Shown: positions 38,339 through 47,329 of the stretch, in pieces
How the letters are laid out: every line of letters begins with the position of its first letter
How positions within the stretch are numbered: position 1 is the first letter of the stretch
Assembly: GCF_001310955.1 (NCBI RefSeq)
Contig: NZ_BAZX01000003.1
Location: 248,001 to 312,000 of the forward strand
DNA: 64,000 nucleotides
Reading direction: 5' to 3'
Source: Marinifilum fragile JCM 15579
GTDB lineage: Bacteria > Bacteroidota > Bacteroidia > Bacteroidales > Marinifilaceae
Position numbers and translations under genes: made by a program
Notes under the pieces: model-generated
What the model was told of the DNA's origin: nothing
Seen by the model: only the letters and a program-made list of their open reading frames with translations
Databases searched by the model: none

Positions 38339-39265
38339 ATGAATAAAATTACCTTGTGTATTTGTTTTTGCTTGCTTGTTGTAGTAGGTAAAACATCTTT
38401 AGCTCAATCTGATATTGAGTTGAAATACGAAAGAAAAAGTGATAATAGTGTTGATTTTACCTATTCCAAAAAGGTTTATGGAACCTACTATTTGCTAATT
38501 AAATTTGATGATTTAACTAATGCCATGCAAACAAGTTATGGATCGCATGTAAGTGGACGTACAGGTCGTTTTTTTACTTTGAAACCAAAAAATCCGGCTA
38601 ATGGCATAGGATTTTCTTATACTTACATTTATCAGAGGGGAAAGGTGAACCCTAAAATTAAAGATGATATGGTTTATATGTTGCCTTTTAAACCAGGCAC
38701 AAAAGTAAAAGTGCGTAAGGCAGAATACATGGGACTTACCTTTGGAAATGGTTCTCCTGATGATTTTAATGCATTTGTGTTTAATGTTGAAAAAGAGGAA
38801 ACTGTTGTTGCTGCACGAAAAGGATTGGTAGTGCAAGTTGAAGATAAACATATAGCTGATACCACGCGAAAATACAGTTTTGTGAGTTCTACGAATAGAG
38901 TTCTCATAGAGCATAAAGATGGCACTTTAGCTGAATACTCTGGATTTAAATCAGGAACCATAAATGTAAAAGAAGGGGATATGGTAAACCCAATGGATCC
39001 AATAGGAATTGTGGGAAGGTTCGACTCTAATAAAAATTGCAGGCTGACATTAATGGTGTATTACCTTAAAACAAAAAAATTGTTTGATTCTAAGCAAGAA
39101 GAAAATAAACACAATCAATACGGATATGTGAATCCAATTTTTTGTTACAAAGGAGGTAGATCTTTGTTGCTTCCAAATAATTACTATTCGTCAGATTGCA
39201 ATGATGAGTTAATAACTCAAGAATTTAGCAGACGAGAAAAAAAGAAATATGTGAGTAAATTATAA
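38339..39265 (+). CDS. Secreted M23-like (LytM/lysostaphin-type) protein, possibly degenerate
   Basis: A 308-residue exported protein with signal peptide (ending about residue 22, SLAQS). The central part has a beta-rich scaffold with VVAARKGLVVQVEDKH, NRVLIEHKDGTLAEYSGFKSGTINVKEGDMVNP and PIGIVGRFD, the layout of an M23 peptidase domain. The usual H-x-H and HxxxD zinc motifs are replaced (AEYSGF instead of YxHL; RLTLMVYYL instead of hFElR), so catalysis is doubtful. It might bind wall peptides or act as a scaffold. A TACATTTG box at 38301-38308 may be its -7 element. Confidence 0.75.
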   Translation: MNKITLCICFCLLVVVGKTSLAQSDIELKYERKSDNSVDFTYSKKVYGTYYLLIKFDDLTNAMQTSYGSHVSGRTGRFFTLKPKNPANGIGFSYTYIYQRGKVNPKIKDDMVYMLPFKPGTKVKVRKAEYMGLTFGNGSPDDFNAFVFNVEKEETVVAARKGLVVQVEDKHIADTTRKYSFVSSTNRVLIEHKDGTLAEYSGFKSGTINVKEGDMVNPMDPIGIVGRFDSNKNCRLTLMVYYLKTKKLFDSKQEENKHNQYGYVNPIFCYKGGRSLLLPNNYYSSDCNDELITQEFSRREKKKYVSKL

Positions 39266-39268
39266 AAA

Positions 39269-39300
39269 AAGAAGAGCGATGAAATTTCATCGCTCTTCTT
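39269..39300. terminator. Bidirectional terminator between M23-like gene and sucB
   Basis: A near-perfect 32-base palindrome (AAGAAGAGCGATGAAA / TTTCATCGCTCTTCTT) with A- and T-rich flanks between convergent genes. Confidence 0.92.
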
Positions 39301-39306
39301 TTATTT

Positions 39307-40554
39307 TTATAATCCCAGCAGCATGCTATCCGGATCTTTTCCGTCGAACAACATTTTGTGTGGGTTTTCAATCATTTCTTTGATTTTCACCAGGAATCCT
39401 ACCGAATCCTTACCATCAATTACACGGTGGTCGTAGGAAAGTGCAATGTACATCATTGGGCGAATTTCTACCTTGCCGTTTACAGCAACTGGTCGCTCAA
39501 CAATATTGTGCATTCCTAAAATTCCCGATTGAGGTGGGTTGATAATTGGGGTACTCAAAAGAGATCCAAACACACCACCATTGGTGATGGTAAAGGTTCC
39601 GCCAGTCATTTCATCCAGGCTAATTTTACCCGCGCGAGCCTTGGTAGCCAGCTCCATTAGTTTCTTTTCGATATCAGCCAAACCTAACGATTCTGCATTT
39701 CTGATAACAGGAACCATCAATCCTTTTGGTGTTTGCACGGCAATTGCAACATCGGCAAAATCAGGCGTTACAATTTCTTCTCCATCAATCATCGAGTTCA
39801 CCATTGGGTGAGCCTTTAAGGCCTCGGTAACCGCTTTGGTAAAGAATGACATGAAACCCAATTTGATGTCATGAGTCTCAACGAATTTCTTCTGATACTT
39901 TTTTCTTAACTCCATTACTGCACTCATGTCAACCTCGTTAAAGGTAGTTAACATGGCAGTTTCGTTCTTCACCGATACCAAACGAGCACTTAACTTCTTG
40001 CGAAGATTGGTCATTTTGGTGCGTTTCTCTTCGCGTGAAATTTCTTTTGGAGCAGCAGCAACTGTTATAGGTTGATTGTTTTTGTTGTCAACAACTGCCT
40101 GAATATCTTTTTTGGATAATCTTTGCAAGCCTGCAATAACATCATCAACCGAAAGCTGGTTTTCTTCCATCAGCTTTTTGGCAACCGGAGAGATTTTTAC
40201 ATCCTTGTAATTTTCAGATTTGATATCGGCTGCTGGAGCTGAACTTGATGTTTTTTCTGCTTTCTCTCCAACAACTTCTTCTTTTGGAGCTTCGACCTTT
40301 GGACTAGGAGCTTCACCTGCAAAACTGGTATCAATTTTACAAGCTACTGAACCAACTTCTACAGTATCACCTTCTTGCGCAAGAATTTCAATTTTTCCTC
40401 CTTCGTCGGCTACTAAAGTTAGAGTCGCTTTGTCCGATTCAATTTCAGCAATGTCTTGATCTTTTTCTACAATATCGCCATCGGCAACAAACCAATTGGC
40501 TATTTCAACCTCTGAAATGGATTCTCCAGGACTTGGTATTTTTATTTCAATCAT
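39307..40554 (-). CDS. sucB: 2-oxoglutarate dehydrogenase E2, dihydrolipoyl succinyltransferase
   Basis: A 415-residue E2 chain. Lipoyl domain with [11 protein letters not shown] (lipoylated Lys about 43), an Ala/Pro/Lys linker, a peripheral-subunit-binding domain ([17 protein letters not shown]), and the catalytic domain ending in [23 protein letters not shown], which contains the His/Asp pair. The 25-base gap to sucA suggests a sucAB operon on the minus strand. E3 is not here. Confidence 0.95.
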   Translation of the reverse strand: MIEIKIPSPGESISEVEIANWFVADGDIVEKDQDIAEIESDKATLTLVADEGGKIEILAQEGDTVEVGSVACKIDTSFAGEAPSPKVEAPKEEVVGEKAEKTSSSAPAADIKSENYKDVKISPVAKKLMEENQLSVDDVIAGLQRLSKKDIQAVVDNKNNQPITVAAAPKEISREEKRTKMTNLRKKLSARLVSVKNETAMLTTFNEVDMSAVMELRKKYQKKFVETHDIKLGFMSFFTKAVTEALKAHPMVNSMIDGEEIVTPDFADVAIAVQTPKGLMVPVIRNAESLGLADIEKKLMELATKARAGKISLDEMTGGTFTITNGGVFGSLLSTPIINPPQSGILGMHNIVERPVAVNGKVEIRPMMYIALSYDHRVIDGKDSVGFLVKIKEMIENPHKMLFDGKDPDSMLLGL

Positions 40555-40579
40555 TGGGATATGTTTTCTTGATAGTTTT

Positions 40580-43432
40580 CTACATTAATAATTTGCTCTT
40601 CTTTTCCTCAAAGTATTCATGAGTTTGCAGTATTTCTTCATGAGAACTTCCTTCAACACATTGTAATCCGCAATATTTTAATTTTCTATCACAATCACAT
40701 TTTCTAAATACTTTGTTGATGATCTCGTTTTGACCCAGCATATGAATTTTGGATAATCCTGTTGCCGGACTACCACTAGCCTGACGAGCTACAGGAACCA
40801 ATTTCACCTCTTTGTTGCGGAAATTGTAATTGATAAATGTCCATGCTCCCATATTTTCAGGTTCTTCCTGAACCCATAAATGAAGGATGGCATTTGGATA
40901 TCTTTCCAATACCTTATCCACTTGCTGATGTGGGAAAGGATACAATTGTTCCATTCTCACCAAGGCAACATCCTGAGCATTTAGCTTTTCTTTCTGAGCC
41001 AATAAATCAAAATATACTTTTCCGGTACAGAATACAACTCTTCTTACTTCTTCGGAAATAACGTTGTTGTCATCAATTACTTCCTGAAATTTGCCTTTTG
41101 CCATTTCGTCCATGCTGGAAACACAAGCTGGGTGACGAAGCAAACTCTTAGGTGAGAAGCAAATTAATGGTACCCTGATATCTCTCTTTACCTGTCTGCG
41201 CAACATGTGGAACAAGTTGGCAGGAGTAGTTGGATTGGTGATTTGCATGTTGTTGTGCGCACAAAGTGTTAGGAAACGCTCCATTCTGGCACTTGAATGC
41301 TCGGCACCTTGTCCTTCGTATCCATGAGGCAAATACATCACCAAACCATTCTTAATTCCCCATTTGTCTTCGGCAGCACTAATGTACTGATCGATTACTG
41401 CCTGAGCTACATTGTGAAAATCACCAAACTGGGCTTCCCAAATGGTCAATCCAGAAGGATGCGCCAATGCATAACCATATTCATAACCCAATACACCATA
41501 TTCGCTTAATGATGAATTGTAAACATGGAATGGAGCCTGATCTTCCGAAAGATTTTTAAGTGGGAAATATTTCTTGTCGGTATCCTCAATCACCAAGGCT
41601 GCATGACGGTGCGAGAAGGTTCCGCGTTCAGAATCCTGACCACTAATTCGAACAGAATTTCCTTCGGTTAACAAACTTGAGTAAGCCAACATTTCACCCA
41701 TTGCCCAGTCAAGCTGATCGTTTTCTACCATTTTCTTTCTATCGCCCATTAACTTTCCAATCTTCTTGAAGAATTTTAAATCTTCAGGAAGGGAAGTAAA
41801 ATTATCCGCTAATGATAGTAGTGTCTTTTTATTCACACCAGTTTCAGGAGAAGATTCGAAATCAGATTCAACTGAATATCGAATGCCTTTGTAATAATTA
41901 TCCAGGAATGGCTGAATGATAACCTTATCAAATGTTTTAGAAAGCTCAAACTTGTCATCCAACAGTTTGTTGTAATCCGAATTAATGGTTTTTACTTCTG
42001 CTTGAGAATAAACACCTTTCTGAATTAAATAATCGGCATAAATGTCTCTAGGATTTTTATGCTTGGCAATTTCCTTGTATAAAATTGGCTGAGTAAAACG
42101 AGGTTCATCGCCTTCGTTATGTCCATACTTCCTGTACGATAGAATATCAATGAAAACATCGGTATTAAATTCCTGACGGTATTCCATTGCCATTTTAATG
42201 GTAAAAATCAATGCTTCTACATCATCACCATTTACATGGAAAACAGGACAGCGAGTTACTTTAGCCACGTCGGTACAGTAAGTACTCGATCTTGCATCCA
42301 GATAATTGGTTGTAAATCCAACTTGATTGTTAATCACCAAATGGATGGTACCACCTGTTTTATATCCCTTCAGTTGAGACATTTGAATGATTTCGTATAC
42401 AATTCCTTGTCCGGCAATTGCAGCATCACCATGTATCACAACAGGAACCAATCGATCCTGATTGCCTTCGTAATCATTGTCAATTTTTGATCGTGAAATT
42501 CCTTGAACCACGGCTCCAACGGTTTCCAAATGAGAAGGATTTGGAGCCAACTGAAGTTTAACTTCACTGCCATCGTCTGTTTTTACAGTATTCCCATAAC
42601 CCAGATGATATTTTACATCCCCTAGAGCAATGTCCTCTTCGTATTCTTCACCAACGAATTCCTTGAAGATATTCTCATAAGGTTTCTCAAGGATATTGGC
42701 CAAAACATTTAGTCTGCCTCGATGAGCCATACCAAAAATAAACTCCTGAACGCCCAATTCAGCACCACGCTCAATCATGGCATCCAGAGCAGGAATAAGA
42801 GTTTCTGCACCCTCCAATGAGAATCTTTTTTGCCCTACAAACTTCTTGTGAATGTAGTTCTCGAAACCAACAGCCATTTTTAAATGGTAGTAGATGTGCT
42901 TGCGTTGCTCATCGGTAAACTGCGGAGTATTCTTCGAACTCTCCATTTTCTTTTGCAGCCATCTCAACATTTGCGGATGACGAACAAAAACATATTCTGC
43001 ACCCACCGACTTACAATAAGTCTCCTGCAAGTGAGTTACAATATCTTTTAATTTTGCTACTCCAATACCAATTTCTTTCCCAGCATGAAATGGAGTTTCC
43101 AAATCTGATTCTGTAAGATCGAAATTTTCAATATCCAGTGTAGGGAAGTATTTTCTTCTGGTTCTTACTGGATTGGTTTTGGTAAATAAATGCCCCCTTT
43201 GTCGATAAGCCTGAATCAAGTTCATTACATTGAATTCCTTGCTCATTGATTCGCTGGCAGGCAAGCTTTCGGAACTTTCTTGTTTTATCGGAAAATTAGC
43301 CGATGCGAAATCGAATCCCTGGAAAAACGTTCTCCATGTTTCTTCTACCGAATAGGGATCTTTTTTATAGGATTGGTATAGTTCATCAATATAGTCGATT
43401 TCACTATTACCCAAAAAACTGAATTTATCCAT
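40580..43432 (-). CDS. sucA: 2-oxoglutarate dehydrogenase E1 component with Cys-rich C-terminal tail
   Basis: A 950-residue thiamine-dependent E1. It begins with the SucA N terminus [29 protein letters not shown] and shows the TPP region [23 protein letters not shown] and the family [24 protein letters not shown]. The C terminus passes the usual [16 protein letters not shown] end and adds about 50 residues including [14 protein letters not shown], a possible metal-binding tail. Together with the 2-oxoacid:ferredoxin oxidoreductase the cell has two decarboxylation routes. A minus-strand TACATTTG (43483-43476) upstream may be its -7 box. Confidence 0.95.
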   Translation of the reverse strand: MDKFSFLGNSEIDYIDELYQSYKKDPYSVEETWRTFFQGFDFASANFPIKQESSESLPASESMSKEFNVMNLIQAYRQRGHLFTKTNPVRTRRKYFPTLDIENFDLTESDLETPFHAGKEIGIGVAKLKDIVTHLQETYCKSVGAEYVFVRHPQMLRWLQKKMESSKNTPQFTDEQRKHIYYHLKMAVGFENYIHKKFVGQKRFSLEGAETLIPALDAMIERGAELGVQEFIFGMAHRGRLNVLANILEKPYENIFKEFVGEEYEEDIALGDVKYHLGYGNTVKTDDGSEVKLQLAPNPSHLETVGAVVQGISRSKIDNDYEGNQDRLVPVVIHGDAAIAGQGIVYEIIQMSQLKGYKTGGTIHLVINNQVGFTTNYLDARSSTYCTDVAKVTRCPVFHVNGDDVEALIFTIKMAMEYRQEFNTDVFIDILSYRKYGHNEGDEPRFTQPILYKEIAKHKNPRDIYADYLIQKGVYSQAEVKTINSDYNKLLDDKFELSKTFDKVIIQPFLDNYYKGIRYSVESDFESSPETGVNKKTLLSLADNFTSLPEDLKFFKKIGKLMGDRKKMVENDQLDWAMGEMLAYSSLLTEGNSVRISGQDSERGTFSHRHAALVIEDTDKKYFPLKNLSEDQAPFHVYNSSLSEYGVLGYEYGYALAHPSGLTIWEAQFGDFHNVAQAVIDQYISAAEDKWGIKNGLVMYLPHGYEGQGAEHSSARMERFLTLCAHNNMQITNPTTPANLFHMLRRQVKRDIRVPLICFSPKSLLRHPACVSSMDEMAKGKFQEVIDDNNVISEEVRRVVFCTGKVYFDLLAQKEKLNAQDVALVRMEQLYPFPHQQVDKVLERYPNAILHLWVQEEPENMGAWTFINYNFRNKEVKLVPVARQASGSPATGLSKIHMLGQNEIINKVFRKCDCDRKLKYCGLQCVEGSSHEEILQTHEYFEEKKSKLLM

Positions 43433-43623
43433 AGAATTGTTTGTTGTACTTGTCTGATTTTTGTTGTTGCTTAAACAAATGTATTAATTTTGAAATTGAA
43501 CAAGTCATGATAAACAGGAATAAAAGACCAAAATGTCATTTTTTTTTCAAATGAGCTTATAGACATTTTCTATGAGTTAACGCTGTTTAACATTTACAGA
43601 AAAAATACAGAGCTATTTTTTCG

Positions 43624-43654
43624 TTTGTTGCATTTTCCAATTAATTTAGTTTTG
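43624..43654 (+). promoter_or_regulatory. Consensus promoter of the YiiX-like gene
   Basis: TTTG (43624-43627), 19-base spacer, TAGTTTTG (43647-43654): an exact fit to the Bacteroidota pattern. Its position excludes a translation start at the in-frame TTG at 43625 and points to the ATG at 43682. Confidence 0.75.
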
Positions 43655-43681
43655 CATTCAAAAACATCAATATTTCATAGT

Positions 43682-44341
43682 ATGACATTTTTTCGCACCA
43701 TAATTTTAGTGCTGACTATTCTACATTTTTCAAGCTGTGATAATTTACAAAAAAAAACGCAGTTTGAATTCCGTAAAGGCGATCTAATTTTTCAGGATTT
43801 AAATAGCGATTCCATTTCAGATGCTATTGAATCGGTTACTGGAGGAGAGAAGAAGTTGAATTTTTCTCATGTGGGTATGGTTGATATTGACTCTAAAGGG
43901 AAAATTTATGTGTTGGAAGCCATATCGAAAGGAGTTTCTTTAACGAGTTTGGATAGTTTTTTAATAAGAAACAATAAAGTTGCCATTGGTAGATTAAATA
44001 ACAAGTTGGATTCCAGAATTGATGCAGCTATGACTTATGGAAAAAGCTTATTGAATTTTCCCTACGATAATATTTATGTAATTGGTGATTCAAGCTATTA
44101 CTGTTCAGAATTGATTTATGAAATGTTTGTAAATACTGGTGATTCAACAGAGGTGTTTCAATTAAATCCCATGACATTTAAGGATAATCAATCAGGTGAA
44201 TATCTGCCATTTTGGGTAGAGTATTACAAGAATTTGGGCGTAGAAATCCCGGAAGGAAAACCGGGTTTAAATCCCAATGGCATGTTTCAATCGCAAAATA
44301 TTGAAATTGTATTGCCTTACGGAATTCATCAATTTAACTAA
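43682..44341 (+). CDS. YiiX/YebB-like NlpC/P60 superfamily lipoprotein
   Basis: About 219 residues from ATG 43682. The N terminus is a lipoprotein signal (MTFFRTIILVLTILHFSSC, Cys19). The core is the permuted papain-like/NlpC fold of the YiiX group: FRKGDLIFQDL, a His in NFSHVGMVDI, and the nucleophile in YYCSELIYEMF. Family members are membrane-anchored cysteine hydrolases, and a cell-wall or lipid amide substrate is likely but unproven. It is followed 15 bases later by the AddB-like nuclease gene. Confidence 0.85.
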   Translation: MTFFRTIILVLTILHFSSCDNLQKKTQFEFRKGDLIFQDLNSDSISDAIESVTGGEKKLNFSHVGMVDIDSKGKIYVLEAISKGVSLTSLDSFLIRNNKVAIGRLNNKLDSRIDAAMTYGKSLLNFPYDNIYVIGDSSYYCSELIYEMFVNTGDSTEVFQLNPMTFKDNQSGEYLPFWVEYYKNLGVEIPEGKPGLNPNGMFQSQNIEIVLPYGIHQFN

Positions 44342-44356
44342 TCTCTTACACTATAT

Positions 44357-47221
44357 ATGAACTCATTCTTACAACAAATTACCAAAGAGCTTTACTCAAA
44401 ATATACCAATGAATTATCGGATTGCATTTTGGTTTTTCCGAACCGAAGGGCTGGTCTGTTCTTTTCAAAGTACCTGAACGAATTGGTTGAACAGCCACTT
44501 TGGGCACCAAGAGTATTTACCATTAGCGAGTTTTTTCGTTCTCTGTCCAATTTACAGATAGAAGACAATTTGGGATTGCTGTTTCGCTTGTACAAAATCT
44601 ATGTGAAAAGAATGAAGGTAAGCGAAAGCTTCGATGAGTTTTATCACTGGGGAGAGATGTTACTTGGTGATTTTGATGATTTGGACAAGTACAGGGTAAA
44701 TGCCGAGCATTTGTTTCAAAATCTGGCGGATGAAAAAGAGATTGAGAATCTGTTCGACTATTTAACGGATGAACAGGTTGAGGCAATACAGGCATTTTGG
44801 AGCAGCTTTAAACCTGAAAAATATTCTGAGCACCAAAAGGAGTTCGTGAATTTGTGGGAGAATCTGTTTGGTATTTATACCGATTTGAGAGAGGAGCTGA
44901 AGTCGGAAAAACTGGCCTATGAGGGAATGGCTTCAAGGAATTTGATAGATGGATTGGAATCGGGAGGAATTCAAATCGATGCTAAAAAGGTAATTTTTGT
45001 AGGGTTCAATGCATTAAATAAATGCGAGATTGATTTGTTCGAGTTCTTGAAGAAGAAAGAGCTTGCCGAATTTTATTGGGATTACGATGAATCTTACCTG
45101 AAGAATCCATACCATGAAGCAGGTCTGTTTTTGCGAGACAATATCAAAAGATTTCCTGCTCCTAAAACTGAATTGAGCTTTTCAAACATCAAAGAGAACA
45201 AAGCAAAGGTGGAGTTTGTGTCTCTGTCATCAGAGGTTGGGCAGGCCAAATATGCTCACTCTGTGGTGCAAGCATTTTGCAAGGATGAGGATGTAGCACC
45301 GGAAGAAACAGCCATTGTTTTGGCTGATGAGGAACTATTGCTCCCTGTTTTGCATTCCATTCCAGAGGTGGTAGAGAATGTAAATGTTACCATGGGATAT
45401 CCTGCAAAGAATACACCGGTTGCCAGTTTGTTGCGTTTGGTAATTGATATGCAAAAGAGCTCCAGAAAAATTGGTGGAGAAGTAGAGTTTCATCATAAAG
45501 AGGTGTTGGCGTTGCTGAATCATCAGTATTTGAATTCGGTAAATCCTGAATTGGCCCATGAGCTAACCCAAAATATTCTAACCACCAACAAAATAAAGGT
45601 TTCACAAAAGCTTTTAACAGGCGATGAGGTAATCGAAAAGCTGTTTACACCCGTGAAGGATGTGAATCAATTTGCCATGTACCTATTGAATTTGCTGCAG
45701 AATGTTTACCAAAGGTTGGAAACCAAAGAGGAAGAAAAATCATTGGTTGACAAGATTGAGCAGGAGTATATTTACCACCTGTTTTTGGCAATTAAGAGAT
45801 TGAAAGCGTTGTTGGATCAGCATCAGATAGAGGTAAAACAGGATACTTTCTACAAGATTTTGGAGAAAATGATTCAAACATTGAGCATTCCGTTTGAAGG
45901 AGAACCTTTGGCGGGATTGCAGGTGATGGGGATTCTGGAAACGCGTTTGCTGGATTTTAAAAAGTTGGTGGTTCTCTCGATGAACGAGGGGAAATTGCCG
46001 AAAACTGGTACCGCAAATTCATTCATTCCATATCACCTGAGAAAGGGATTTGGAATGCCAACCATCGACCATCAGGATGCCATTTTTGCCTACTATTTTT
46101 ACCGATTGATACAGCGTGCTGATGATATCAAACTGCTATATAGTACCCAAAGTGATGGAATCAGAACTGGGGAGATGAGCCGATTTTTGTATCAATTGAA
46201 ATATGAATCTAATTTTGATATTGAAGAATCGAGTCCGGGATATGATATCTCGTTAAAAGAGGCCAAACCCATAAGTGTTGAGAAGAACGAGCGAATTTTA
46301 AATCGCCTGGCGGAATATTGCGGAGATCAATTCAGGAGTTTTTCTCCTTCGGCTTTGAATACTTATTTGGCTTGTCCATTGAGTTTTTACTTTAAATACA
46401 TTGCAGGATTAAAGGAACCCGATCAGGTATTGGAAGAGATTGATCCGCCTACTTTTGGGAACCTGTTTCACAATACTCTGGAAGATCTTTACAAGCCATT
46501 TGTTGGCAAAACATTGGAAAGGGAAGATCTGGAAATCATTAGAAAAGACAAAGATCTGATTGAGACGAAACTGAAGACCGCTTTTCGCGATACCTATTTT
46601 AAAACGCCGAAAGATAAAGAGGTTCAGATATCAGGAAGAAACTTGTTGATTTTTGATATCCTTAAAAAGTACATTGATAGGATATTGATCCTGGATCAAC
46701 AATTTGCTCCATTTCAAATCCTATCATTAGAAGATGAATATAGAATTCAGATTCCGATATCGGGAGATAGAAAGGTAAACATTAAGGGATTGATTGACCG
46801 TGTTGACAGGGCAAATGGTACCATTCGAATCCTGGACTACAAAACGGGTAAGGCAGATTTGTTTTTTAAGGACATAGAATCCTTATTCGAGAAAGAAGGA
46901 AAGAACAGAAACAAAGCAGCTTTTCAAACCTTATTGTATTGCTTGTTTTATGAGGATAAGACAAAAGCAGCAGAGGCTATTTCGCCTGGCGTGTATAGTC
47001 TGAAAGAATTCTTCAACAACAAGTTTACGTGTATGTTGGCACGAAAAGAAGGTCGTTCGAAACCGGAACCAGTTGATGATTACAGAGTATACAAGGAAGA
47101 ATTTACAAAAGCTTTGCAGGAAATGTTCGAAGAGATTTTTGATCCGAAGATTCCATTTACTCAGGTGGAAAATCAGGATGCTTGTAGAACTTGTTTGTAT
47201 GCGGAGATTTGTCATAGATGA
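44357..47221 (+). CDS. AddB/RexB-like PD-(D/E)XK exonuclease subunit
   Basis: A 954-residue protein. The N terminus CILVFPNRRAGLFFSKYL resembles the degenerate helicase domain of AddB-type subunits. The C-terminal nuclease domain shows FGNLFHNTLEDLY (His), IKGLIDRVDR (Asp) and RILDYKTGKAD (catalytic DxK). Iron-staple cysteines lie before and after it: TYLACPLSFYFKYI and CRTCLYAEIC (C-x2-C-x5-C). This is the four-Cys cluster of AddAB-type break-repair nucleases. No AddA/UvrD-like helicase is adjacent. It belongs to the DUF3584-free 'PD-(D/E)XK nuclease family' common in Bacteroidota; recombinational repair is the probable role. Confidence 0.88.
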   Translation: MNSFLQQITKELYSKYTNELSDCILVFPNRRAGLFFSKYLNELVEQPLWAPRVFTISEFFRSLSNLQIEDNLGLLFRLYKIYVKRMKVSESFDEFYHWGEMLLGDFDDLDKYRVNAEHLFQNLADEKEIENLFDYLTDEQVEAIQAFWSSFKPEKYSEHQKEFVNLWENLFGIYTDLREELKSEKLAYEGMASRNLIDGLESGGIQIDAKKVIFVGFNALNKCEIDLFEFLKKKELAEFYWDYDESYLKNPYHEAGLFLRDNIKRFPAPKTELSFSNIKENKAKVEFVSLSSEVGQAKYAHSVVQAFCKDEDVAPEETAIVLADEELLLPVLHSIPEVVENVNVTMGYPAKNTPVASLLRLVIDMQKSSRKIGGEVEFHHKEVLALLNHQYLNSVNPELAHELTQNILTTNKIKVSQKLLTGDEVIEKLFTPVKDVNQFAMYLLNLLQNVYQRLETKEEEKSLVDKIEQEYIYHLFLAIKRLKALLDQHQIEVKQDTFYKILEKMIQTLSIPFEGEPLAGLQVMGILETRLLDFKKLVVLSMNEGKLPKTGTANSFIPYHLRKGFGMPTIDHQDAIFAYYFYRLIQRADDIKLLYSTQSDGIRTGEMSRFLYQLKYESNFDIEESSPGYDISLKEAKPISVEKNERILNRLAEYCGDQFRSFSPSALNTYLACPLSFYFKYIAGLKEPDQVLEEIDPPTFGNLFHNTLEDLYKPFVGKTLEREDLEIIRKDKDLIETKLKTAFRDTYFKTPKDKEVQISGRNLLIFDILKKYIDRILILDQQFAPFQILSLEDEYRIQIPISGDRKVNIKGLIDRVDRANGTIRILDYKTGKADLFFKDIESLFEKEGKNRNKAAFQTLLYCLFYEDKTKAAEAISPGVYSLKEFFNNKFTCMLARKEGRSKPEPVDDYRVYKEEFTKALQEMFEEIFDPKIPFTQVENQDACRTCLYAEICHR

Positions 47222-47238
47222 TTTTAATTTCGCTCTTC

Positions 47239-47312
47239 TTACCCCAAACCCCTAAAGGGGCTTATCTGGTGTGTTGTTCCCTGTAGGGAATTGAAGGGTG
47301 AGCGTGGGGTAA
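47239..47312. repeat. REP-like palindromic element
   Basis: An outer inverted repeat TTACCCCA / TGGGGTAA (47239-47246 and 47305-47312) encloses two small hairpins, CCCCTAAAGGGG (47249-47260) and TTCCCTGTAGGGAA (47277-47290). The three-armed layout and the CCCCTAAAGGGG core are typical of short dispersed intergenic repeats. Confidence 0.65.
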
Positions 47313-47329
47313 AACAAACTTATAGAAAG

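Noticed and set aside
44392-44795. Minus-strand open frames inside the nuclease gene
   Set aside because: They are shadows of the strong plus-strand gene and have no start context or homology.
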